16,222 nucleotides of DNA from NCBI GenBank assembly GCA_028867235.1, contig JAGWGS010000009.1, positions 1 to 16,222 of the forward strand, read 5' to 3'. The position numbers were made by a program, and so were the translations under genes. Of the stretch, positions 1 through 6,144 are shown in pieces; positions within the stretch are counted from its first letter, which is position 1; every line of letters starts with the position of its first letter. The DNA comes from Nitrososphaerota archaeon (GTDB taxonomy: Archaea; Thermoproteota; Nitrososphaeria; Nitrososphaerales; Nitrosopumilaceae). Below the pieces are notes generated by a model. That model did not search any database, had not been told where the DNA came from, and was given only the letters and a program-made list of their open reading frames with translations.

Positions 1-307
1 ATCCATTCTTTTTATTTAATTCTTAATTTCTTCTCTCATACATACCAAGCAACATATCTACAAACTCGCTTGTGTACATAATACGATCTTTCATCTTTGC
101 TTTGAGAATTCTATCTTAGGTCTCATTTCGCAATATGCGTATACTGTATTCTCCGCTAGTAGCTATTTTGGGTTGTACGGTATATTTGATAAACTATTTG
201 GTTAATATTTAACATAAATGTTTTCCATGACCACATGTATGTTATAGAACAATCATAAGGATCACTTAAATAGGAATGTCCGGGATATTATATGGTGTAA
301 AGAATTC
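1..307. other. Intergenic region upstream of RHH regulator
   Basis: No convincing gene is visible. A 23-codon minus-strand frame (94 down to 23) begins with ATG but has no recognisable family. The stretch holds one copy of the 11-base motif TGTACGGTATA (174-184), whose reverse complement recurs at 1022-1032. A TATA-like ACTTAAATAG lies at 264-273, suitably placed to start the transcript of the next gene. Confidence 0.5.
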
Positions 308-835
308 TTGCTTGCAAAAGAGAACAACAAAACAATTCCATATTCATTTAGAATAGATAATGAAGTTTATCCTGAATTGGAATCTGAAGCAAGAAAGAAA
401 GGCGTATCAATAAATGCTCTGTTAAATCAAGTGACAAAAGACTATTTTTTTAAGAAAAATTTTGAAAAACTTACATGTATACCAGTTCCACTAGATATAC
501 TTCGCGATGTATTTGATAGTGCAGATGAAAAGATTCTAGCCAAAAAGGCAGACAAACTGGGGTCAAACCATGCAACAGAATATGTCCAGTCTTTATACCA
601 CGATATGACCAAGGCTACTGCCATAAAGTTCTTAGATGTCTGGTTTGGTAGATTTCCTAAATTTGAGCACCAGACTAATGGTTCTACTCACTCATATTCT
701 GTTCAACATGACATTAACGAGAAGTATTCTATATTTATGAAAGAGTTTATCAAATCATTTTGTGAGACAATACTGCGTGTGCCTGTGAAGATCCAAGCAA
801 CTCAAAGAATGATTACATTTTCTTTTTCTAATTAA
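308..835 (+). CDS. Ribbon-helix-helix DNA-binding protein with uncharacterised C-terminal domain
   Basis: 175 aa, probably a transcription regulator. Residues about 9-50 read like an Arc/MetJ-type ribbon-helix-helix: a short beta strand (IPYSFRID), a helix (EVYPELESEARKKG), then VSINALLNQVTKDYF, the usual 'S.NALL...V..YF' second helix. Such proteins dimerise and insert the strand into the major groove of palindromic operators. Residues about 55-175 form a second domain I cannot name; it contains an aromatic and histidine-rich stretch (HSYSVQHDINEKYSIFMKEF) and could bind a ligand. The start is TTG at 308; no in-frame ATG or GTG lies between it and the upstream stop at 245. The gene stands alone, 309 bp before the peptidase gene. 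Calling it the regulator of that gene is inference from shared upstream motifs. Confidence 0.72.
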   Translation: MLAKENNKTIPYSFRIDNEVYPELESEARKKGVSINALLNQVTKDYFFKKNFEKLTCIPVPLDILRDVFDSADEKILAKKADKLGSNHATEYVQSLYHDMTKATAIKFLDVWFGRFPKFEHQTNGSTHSYSVQHDINEKYSIFMKEFIKSFCETILRVPVKIQATQRMITFSFSN

Positions 836-1055
836 TTTGTTAAGATGATTATTGTATACTTTTCTAATTATTAAATTATTTTGACGATTTTTTGAAAACT
901 AGAACAAACATTTTCTATTTAAAATTAGATAGGTTATACCATTACATTGTTGGATACATGATATCATAATGAGCTACTTTGAGCTAGAATAATCCTACCA
1001 TTTTATTAACTAGGTTTTTGGTATACCGTACATGCTTTACCATAACCACGATATG

Positions 1056-1072
1056 TCATGTAAAATACATGA
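1056..1072. promoter_or_regulatory. Candidate operator: 7-bp inverted repeat
   Basis: TCATGTA, three A residues, then TACATGA form a perfect 7-bp inverted repeat. It lies 73 bp before the ATG of the secreted peptidase. The AT-rich centre could overlap a weak TATA element, so a bound protein there could block transcription. Function is inferred only from symmetry and position. Confidence 0.35.
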
Positions 1073-1130
1073 TATGACTAGCAAATCGTGCGGTATGAAG
1101 ACAAAGTCACTTCATACAAACACAAAGCAA

Positions 1131-1136
1131 AAGGAG
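1131..1136 (+). promoter_or_regulatory. Shine-Dalgarno AAGGAG deciding the peptidase start
   Basis: AAGGAG stands eight bases before ATG 1145, a strong ribosome-binding site. It favours ATG 1145 over the in-frame GTG at 1088 and means this mRNA has a leader, unlike the leaderless-looking neighbours. Confidence 0.7.
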
Positions 1137-1144
1137 AAAATAAA

Positions 1145-2365
1145 ATGAAAATACAAAAAAACAAAATAAAAACCGCAACAATAATCTTGAGTGCTGTGAT
1201 AATTGGATTGATGCTCTTATCCCCCATGACTGTACTGCCTAGTGTTAATGCACAAAGTCAATTACCTTCTGACTCATGTAGTTCAATGTCAAAAAAAGAA
1301 ATACATGATAAAGCTGCTTCTTTAGATAACTCTAAAGCAAAATTGATGGCAGAGAACTCTAATGACTTTAAAACAAAAATACAAGGGCATGGTTACAGAT
1401 TCAATAGCATATTCAATACATGGTCTCTTGACAAGACGAGTTGTAATCTGACATGGAAAACTACCAATATAGTATATTCCTTCAATGACACTAAAGGTTC
1501 AATGAAAAATATAGTTGTAACAGAGGATCCAGCATTAACAAAAATAATTAGTGTAACAGAGCAAGTAGTATCGCGTGCTTCAACGTCTACTAATTCATAC
1601 AACTGGGCTGGTTATGAACCATATGCCATGAGTAGTCCTACAGCCAAATATCCGGTGTATGAAGCAACGACAACATTCACGTTACCAAGTATTACCTATC
1701 CGTCAAATCCTACTAATGCTTGCAAAACAAATCTGGGATATCAGCCCTGTGATCTAGCTATCTGGGACGGCATCGAAGACAGCCTTGGAGGAAGTAATAA
1801 TCTGGCCCAAGCCGGAGCAGATGAGGATATAACCTACAATGGAGGGTATCAATATTCGTATTATCTCTGGTATGAATTTCTGACTACCAATCCTACTAGT
1901 GGTTTAACACAATGTACTGGATTGACAATAAATCCCAGCGATTCTATCACATCTGATGTATATGGTGAAAATACATATGGTGGAAGTAGCACTTCATATG
2001 ATATATCAATAACCGATAATACATCCAATCCTGTTCAGATATGTACTGTTACGGGTCAGAGCTTTTTCACAACCTCTACTCCTTATTATGGTACATTCAT
2101 AGATGAGAGATTGTGCAATACAATTGCTAATCCATGTCCTACGAGTTCAATGTCAACTTTACCTTCATTTACCTCTGATACATTTAGTAGCACTACAATG
2201 TATTATAATGGTGGAACTCAGTCCATTGATTCATCATTTGGTGTGAATGGATGGTATAATGAAGATAAAATGAATTCGAATGGTTCCAATCCTCCAAACA
2301 TAAGCAATGGAGCAGAAAGCAGTAGCTCGTTTACAGAAACCTACAGAAATAGTCTTGGTACCTAG
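1145..2365 (+). CDS. Secreted G1-family (eqolisin-like) peptidase
   Basis: 406 aa. Residues 1-36 are a Sec signal peptide (basic start, hydrophobic 11-30, likely cleavage after VNA36). Residues about 37-145 would be a propeptide. The peptidase domain shows the family pattern in order: YNWAGY (152-157), an ATTTFTLP strand (174-181), IWDGIED (206-212, matching the W-G-I-D-G stretch), LAQAGAD (221-226), LWYEF (241-245) and FIDERL (318-323). Eqolisins use a Gln/Glu dyad; Q222 and E321 are the best candidates. The family consists of acid endopeptidases, so secreted protein degradation at low pH is expected. The C-terminal 70 residues are Ser/Thr/Asn-rich with no anchor, so the protein is probably released. 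Start chosen for the AAGGAG site and the signal peptide. It could be an inactive relative if the glutamate is misaligned. Confidence 0.8.
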   Translation: MKIQKNKIKTATIILSAVIIGLMLLSPMTVLPSVNAQSQLPSDSCSSMSKKEIHDKAASLDNSKAKLMAENSNDFKTKIQGHGYRFNSIFNTWSLDKTSCNLTWKTTNIVYSFNDTKGSMKNIVVTEDPALTKIISVTEQVVSRASTSTNSYNWAGYEPYAMSSPTAKYPVYEATTTFTLPSITYPSNPTNACKTNLGYQPCDLAIWDGIEDSLGGSNNLAQAGADEDITYNGGYQYSYYLWYEFLTTNPTSGLTQCTGLTINPSDSITSDVYGENTYGGSSTSYDISITDNTSNPVQICTVTGQSFFTTSTPYYGTFIDERLCNTIANPCPTSSMSTLPSFTSDTFSSTTMYYNGGTQSIDSSFGVNGWYNEDKMNSNGSNPPNISNGAESSSSFTETYRNSLGT

Positions 2366-2404
2366 TAAGTACCTACCACACATTTTTATAATTTTACTTT
2401 TTTG
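2357..2404 (+). terminator. Possible terminator after peptidase gene
   Basis: GGTAC/GTACC arms flank the stop codon (2357-2373) and are followed by T-rich runs at 2383-2404. T-tracts are the usual archaeal termination signal; the short hairpin may be chance. Confidence 0.35.
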
Positions 2405-2570
2405 TTACTAGATAGATAAAAATAACAAGATTTCTATATGGTAAATTTTTATTGTTATTTGATCATTTTCTATAAAATTAAATTTAGATAAAAAATAAAC
2501 GGAAAATCAAACCCCTGCATTTGAAAAATTAGATGTAAAAAAATGTATGAAATTTTATAATTAGAACAAA

Positions 2571-2590
2571 TCTACACCAAATTTTTAAAG
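2571..2590 (+). promoter_or_regulatory. Promoter with TCTACACCA element
   Basis: TCTACACCA directly precedes a TATA box (AATTTTTAAAG) about 28 bp before the ATG at 2614. That fits a leaderless or near-leaderless mRNA. The TCTAC block recurs before the two next surface-protein genes. Confidence 0.6.
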
Positions 2591-2613
2591 CAGATATCCA
2601 ATACATATAACAT

Positions 2614-3360
2614 ATGAATAGACTATATTTTTACATAATTATGGTATTATCATTAATTATTTTTGCATGCATACCAGGATCATATGCCAATAGTGGCTCT
2701 GTACTTTTCATGAAACAAAATTCAACTGCCAAAATCTATGCAAATTTCACATTTCCAGTACTGAATAACGAAACCCATACTCTGAGACCACAAATAGTTA
2801 CAGGTTTGACTTATCCTAATTCTTTTGCTAACGGCTTGAGTATAACTGCAGTCCCAAGTTTACTTGTTGCTAACAAAAGTAATGTTGGAGTTACATATGT
2901 AATAGCAGCAAAAGATGATACCAAAGGTGTTTATGCTATTTCCTTATATTGGTGTGGACTTTCACCTCTGGTAGTAGGATTCAATGACTCTGAAATCAGT
3001 CCTGTAATTTTTAACGAATTTTTTACTGTAAAATATAGTTGCCCAAATTTTTCCCAGTCCACCCCCAAAATGAATATCATAGGATATTCTAACATGATTC
3101 CTAAAATTATACATGCTAATTCAAATAGCAATAACAGTAACAATGACCATCTAGTGAACCAATTAGGTCAATTACCGGAGAGTCCTCTAAAACAAATCAA
3201 GTCTGGAGTAAAATCATCAGATGTAAAATGTAAAAAAGACTTTATTCTTATAACAAAACACGAGGATGGCAAGCCTGCCTGTGTCACAATCTCTACTGCA
3301 ATCGTATTAGCAGAACGTGGATGGACTACTAGTCTCCAAATTCATCCTGCAGGGAATTAA
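2614..3360 (+). CDS. Secreted protein with thaumarchaeal cysteine-pair C-terminal module
   Basis: 248 aa, function unknown. Residues 1-25 are a signal peptide (hydrophobic 5-20, cleavage near SYA25). Residues 26-160 look beta-rich with several N-x-S/T sequons and two cysteines (C114, C143). An Asn/Ser-rich linker (169-177) leads to a C-terminal module: SPLKQIKSGV (190-199), C206, then a hydrophobic ILITK strand, GKPACV with C223, and AERGW (233-237). I recognise this arrangement from many exported thaumarchaeal proteins, where it follows unrelated N-terminal domains; the C206/C223 pair could form a disulfide. There is no C-terminal membrane segment. The promoter type is shared with the next two genes, suggesting joint expression. 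Confidence 0.75.
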   Translation: MNRLYFYIIMVLSLIIFACIPGSYANSGSVLFMKQNSTAKIYANFTFPVLNNETHTLRPQIVTGLTYPNSFANGLSITAVPSLLVANKSNVGVTYVIAAKDDTKGVYAISLYWCGLSPLVVGFNDSEISPVIFNEFFTVKYSCPNFSQSTPKMNIIGYSNMIPKIIHANSNSNNSNNDHLVNQLGQLPESPLKQIKSGVKSSDVKCKKDFILITKHEDGKPACVTISTAIVLAERGWTTSLQIHPAGN

Positions 3361-3480
3361 TCAAGCGATTTTTAAGCCAACTTAAAGAGTGGGTATAAAA
3401 CAATGAAACATAATGGAACCGAAAAATGTACTCCACAGACCCATACTCGGCCCGATCCATGGATTTTTTAAAATAGAAGA

Positions 3481-3500
3481 AATCTACGTTAATTTTTTAA
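3481..3500 (+). promoter_or_regulatory. Promoter with TCTAC element and TTTTTTAA box
   Basis: TCTAC (3483-3487) followed by AATTTTTTAA (3491-3500). An archaeal TATA box sits about 26 bp before transcription start, so the mRNA should begin near 3524. That lies downstream of the ATG at 3504 and close to TTG 3528. Confidence 0.55.
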
Positions 3501-3527
3501 GCAATGCCTGTCCCGTCCATATTGAAC

Positions 3528-5102
3528 TTGAAGATTCAAAGTCTTGTCATTATGCTAGCTGTTGTTGTCGGATTTTTTCTTCTTGATGGCGTCTTTACTG
3601 CTTCAGGACAGATTTCTACAGGAGGTCCAATAAGGATCGCACCATATCAACTCTCTCAGTTGGCATCATCTGGCAATAACGTCTACGTCCTGTATCAACA
3701 AAATGATGACAACGGTGCACACACTCATGTATTTTTCATCAAGAGTTCTAATGCGGGAAAAAGTTTTAGCAATCCAATAGACTTTGGTTCTGCTGTTGAA
3801 CCCGTTGTGTCAGCCATTGGAAATAATGTCTTTCTGGGATGGGAGAGTGGTTTTACTGGTTGGCCCCCAAGTAATGTATTGTTTGCAAAAAGCACAGATG
3901 GTGGCAATACGTTTAGCAAAGCCGTGACACTTGACAGTAGTTCAAACTCAAGTTCCGTAATTACCCAGTTATTATCAGATGGTAAGCACCTTTTTGCAGT
4001 AATTGACGAGCTTGGTGAAAAACCACCATATCCATCAGACGTGTACCTGATGACAAGTCAAGACAATGGTACTACATGGAGTGACAAAGTTGAACTATTG
4101 CCATCTACTATATCCAACGAAAACCCGTTGGGATACAATGTATCTATACAACAGGTCAAAGACAATCTTGTTGTAATAGGAGAAAAGAAACTTGACTGTC
4201 AAAATCCTAACCTCTGTCAATACGCAATCTTTTTGAGAACAAGTACAGATTTTGGCTCAAGATTTGGACCAGAACTTGATATTGCAAAAGTTTGGAATCC
4301 AACGCAACTGCAAATGATATCATCTGGTAACAACATCTATGTGATCTGGATTGATGGCATGGGAGGACAAGGTCCGTCATTATTCTTTTCAAAAAGCAAT
4401 GATGGAGGAAGTACTTTTAGCACACCTATTACGTTGAGTCAAAACCAGGGAGAGTCAGACTGGCCTCACATGGTTGCAAATGGAAAGACAATCTATGTCA
4501 TATGGCAATACAATAATGAAAATACAATATCAAAGGCACAATATTTTGGGCAGTCCATTCCCACATACATGTCAGGAATATTTTTTACAAAAAGCACTGA
4601 CGGTGGAGATACATTCTCTGAACCGTCGAAGATAAGCGGAGACATAGGTACATCGTATTTCTCAGGAATAACAATCTCAAATAGAAACATCTATGCTGCA
4701 TGGACATCAAAACACGGGGATAATGTGCAGACATTTTTTAGCAGAAGCAGAGATAACGGAACAACTTTTGATAATCCTATAGAACCTACTGGAGGATCGG
4801 ACACTTGGTTTTCAGAGATAACTTCATCTGGCGATAATGTCTACATTGCAGGAAGTGCGTCCTCAAGAAACATAATCTGGCTCAAGGCAAGCAATGACGC
4901 AGGTGCATCTTTTGGTCCTTTAACAACACTAAACGGGGCAACTCTAAATCTTGGATCTGGGACAAAAACTCCACCACCATCAAAAGTGTATGTATCGGAT
5001 GATCAAAACACAAGTAATGTTATTACTTTGGCAGAGGTGGAGATGCCAATAGCTGCTGGCATTGCTGTTGGCGTATTTGTGTTTACTAGGAAAAGAAAAT
5101 GA
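3528..5102 (+). CDS. Membrane-anchored beta-propeller protein with eight Asp-box (BNR) repeats
   Basis: 524 aa from TTG 3528; an in-frame ATG at 3504 adds eight residues. I prefer TTG 3528 because it gives a standard signal peptide (MKIQSLVIMLAVVVGFFLL) and lies 28 bp after the TATA box, while the ATG lies almost on the box. Numbered from 3504, eight Asp-box motifs of S-x-D-x-G-x-T-F type occur at 81-88, 130-137, 185-192, 247-254, 298-305, 364-371, 415-422 and 463-470, in the spacing expected for propeller blades. The C-terminus has a short hydrophobic segment (515-527) and a basic tail (RKRK), so the protein should hang on the outer face of the membrane. Automated annotation would probably say sialidase, but I see no RIP motif or arginine triad. 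A carbohydrate- or protein-binding surface role is safer. Confidence 0.78.
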   Translation: MKIQSLVIMLAVVVGFFLLDGVFTASGQISTGGPIRIAPYQLSQLASSGNNVYVLYQQNDDNGAHTHVFFIKSSNAGKSFSNPIDFGSAVEPVVSAIGNNVFLGWESGFTGWPPSNVLFAKSTDGGNTFSKAVTLDSSSNSSSVITQLLSDGKHLFAVIDELGEKPPYPSDVYLMTSQDNGTTWSDKVELLPSTISNENPLGYNVSIQQVKDNLVVIGEKKLDCQNPNLCQYAIFLRTSTDFGSRFGPELDIAKVWNPTQLQMISSGNNIYVIWIDGMGGQGPSLFFSKSNDGGSTFSTPITLSQNQGESDWPHMVANGKTIYVIWQYNNENTISKAQYFGQSIPTYMSGIFFTKSTDGGDTFSEPSKISGDIGTSYFSGITISNRNIYAAWTSKHGDNVQTFFSRSRDNGTTFDNPIEPTGGSDTWFSEITSSGDNVYIAGSASSRNIIWLKASNDAGASFGPLTTLNGATLNLGSGTKTPPPSKVYVSDDQNTSNVITLAEVEMPIAAGIAVGVFVFTRKRK

Positions 5103-5112
5103 AAATTCTACA
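5094..5112 (+). repeat. 19-bp direct repeat across a stop codon, copy 1
   Basis: AGAAAATGAAAATTCTACA includes the TGA stop of the propeller gene (5100-5102) and the TCTAC promoter element of the next gene. An identical copy lies at 5968-5986. Confidence 0.85.
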
Positions 5113-5125
5113 CCACTTTTTTAAA
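5107..5125 (+). promoter_or_regulatory. Promoter with TCTACACCA element and TTTTTTAAA box
   Basis: TCTACACCA (5107-5115) directly precedes CTTTTTTAAA (5116-5125). The expected transcription start is near 5148, just before ATG 5152. After the box both this promoter and the one at 3481 read ATGCCTGTCC, so the two promoter regions are probably related by copying. Confidence 0.6.
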
Positions 5126-5151
5126 CCATGCCTGTCCAGCACAGGTACAAA

Positions 5152-5976
5152 ATGAAAACTCTACTTTTGCTAGTCATTGTACTTGGAGTATTAACGTTTA
5201 GCAACGCAAGCTCAATGACAGAACCAGATTCACTTGTAACAGAAAACAAGAGTGTTACTGTAACACATACATCAACTGAAAAAAACTTGAGCCCTCCGGA
5301 ATGGCCCCCATGTTGCCCGCCCATAATATTAAGTCAGGTGGAGCTTGCAAGCCCGTTCAAGTTCCTACCAGACAACACAACATGTACACCACAGCCTGCG
5401 GTTTATCCACAGCACAGTTGCCTTACAAACTTGGTTCCAGATCGCAAAGTTGAATGTTCGTATATTTCTGGCAATTTCTGTGAGCCGCTTCACCAGTATA
5501 CCAGTGGCACAAACAAGAGTTGCTTTGGTGATTCAGCACAATTCCTCTCGTCTGGCACACAATGGTTTGACTTGTATAATACACAAAACAAAACTGTACA
5601 GCTGCAATATTTTGGTTACAAACTTATCTCGGGGAACGACATGCCAGAAAGCGAGGGCGGGGGTTTTGACATTGGGCCACATGAAAAGTGTACACTTGCA
5701 CTCTCTAACAACTATTCTCAGGGAGCCCTTGAAGTTAAACCGGTTAACATGACTCTAGAAGTTTCATACTATTCTGATGGAAAGCCGTACACGACAGCCA
5801 CACCCTCATTGACTGATACCTACAACGATTCAGGAACCTGGCAATTTGATGGTAACAAGTGGGTTTTTGCTGAACAAAACACTATGGCAGTTCCTGAATT
5901 TCCTTTTGCGGTTCCAGTTATGCTGATTGGCATAATTTCTACAATTGTATTTTACAGAATGAGATTTAGAAAATGA
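5152..5976 (+). CDS. PEFP-anchored surface protein, cysteine-containing
   Basis: 274 aa from ATG 5152; an in-frame ATG at 5128 adds MPVQHRYK. ATG 5152 is preferred because it follows the TATA box by the normal distance and begins a clean signal peptide (MKTLLLLVIVLGVLTF, cleavage near SNA). Numbered from 5128, the body contains a PPCCPP patch (60-65) and further cysteines at 86, 98, 110, 118, 132 and 178, with many N-x-S/T sequons. The C-terminus has VPEFP (255-259), a hydrophobic span (260-276) and a basic tail (YRMRFRK). This layout is common for archaeal cell-surface proteins that are anchored or processed at the PEF motif. No enzymatic motif is seen. It lies 49 bp after the propeller gene, with its own promoter between. 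Confidence 0.72.
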   Translation: MKTLLLLVIVLGVLTFSNASSMTEPDSLVTENKSVTVTHTSTEKNLSPPEWPPCCPPIILSQVELASPFKFLPDNTTCTPQPAVYPQHSCLTNLVPDRKVECSYISGNFCEPLHQYTSGTNKSCFGDSAQFLSSGTQWFDLYNTQNKTVQLQYFGYKLISGNDMPESEGGGFDIGPHEKCTLALSNNYSQGALEVKPVNMTLEVSYYSDGKPYTTATPSLTDTYNDSGTWQFDGNKWVFAEQNTMAVPEFPFAVPVMLIGIISTIVFYRMRFRK

Positions 5977-5986
5977 AAATTCTACA
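5968..5986 (+). repeat. 19-bp direct repeat across a stop codon, copy 2
   Basis: Identical to 5094-5112, again spanning the TGA (5974-5976) and the TCTACA element. Here no TTTTTTAA box follows, so this looks like a promoter copy that has lost its TATA box. Confidence 0.85.
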
Positions 5987-5996
5987 GATTACAATC

Positions 5997-6134
5997 ATGG
6001 GAAAGATTTCTCCCGATGTTAATGTACATCATTTAATACAACTCTTCTCTGGAAATTATACTCCTTATGCTTACAATGACCCAAATCAAAATCATTCTCT
6101 CACTTTAAATGCAAGAACATGCATTGGTAAGTAG
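5997..6134 (+). CDS. Possible 45-aa small ORF
   Basis: ATG-initiated frame of 45 codons that stops ten bases before the slipin start. Its ATG follows the second 19-bp repeat at nearly the spacing seen for the spurious ATG at 5128. No family is recognised, and a TATA-like TTTAAA for the next gene lies inside it. It may be noncoding. Confidence 0.2.
   Translation: MGKISPDVNVHHLIQLFSGNYTPYAYNDPNQNHSLTLNARTCIGK
6104..6109 (+). promoter_or_regulatory. TATA-like box for slipin gene
   Basis: CTTTAAATG lies about 38 bp before TTG 6145. Transcription would begin near 6132 with a leader of roughly ten bases. Confidence 0.4.
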
Positions 6135-6144
6135 GTAAAAGCAA

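Larger units (their letters stand above)
836..1144. other. Intergenic region rich in inverted repeats before the peptidase gene
   Basis: No gene is seen here. It contains the palindrome ATGATATCAT (957-966), the direct repeat TACATGATAT (955-964 and 1066-1075), an 8-base palindrome GGTATACC (1020-1027), the motif TATACCGTACA (1022-1032, reverse complement of 174-184), an inverted repeat TCATGTA-AAA-TACATGA (1056-1072), and a partial third motif copy GTGCGGTAT (1088-1096). The density suggests a regulated promoter, but no factor can be assigned from sequence alone. Confidence 0.5.

Noticed and set aside
23..94. 23-codon minus-strand frame near the left edge
   Set aside because: No family and no promoter seen. 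Could be the tail of a decayed gene but cannot be shown.
1020..1027. Palindrome GGTATACC as a separate operator
   Set aside because: It overlaps the 11-base motif at 1022-1032 and an 8-base palindrome is common by chance; not counted separately.
3403..3471. 22-codon frame after a TATA-like box (3367-3375)
   Set aside because: Too short and no recognisable features. It might mark a small RNA, but nothing beyond the box supports it.
5345..5752. 135-codon frame on the + strand
   Set aside because: It lies wholly inside the PEFP-anchored protein gene in another frame; the anchored protein has a signal peptide and C-terminal anchor, the alternative has none.
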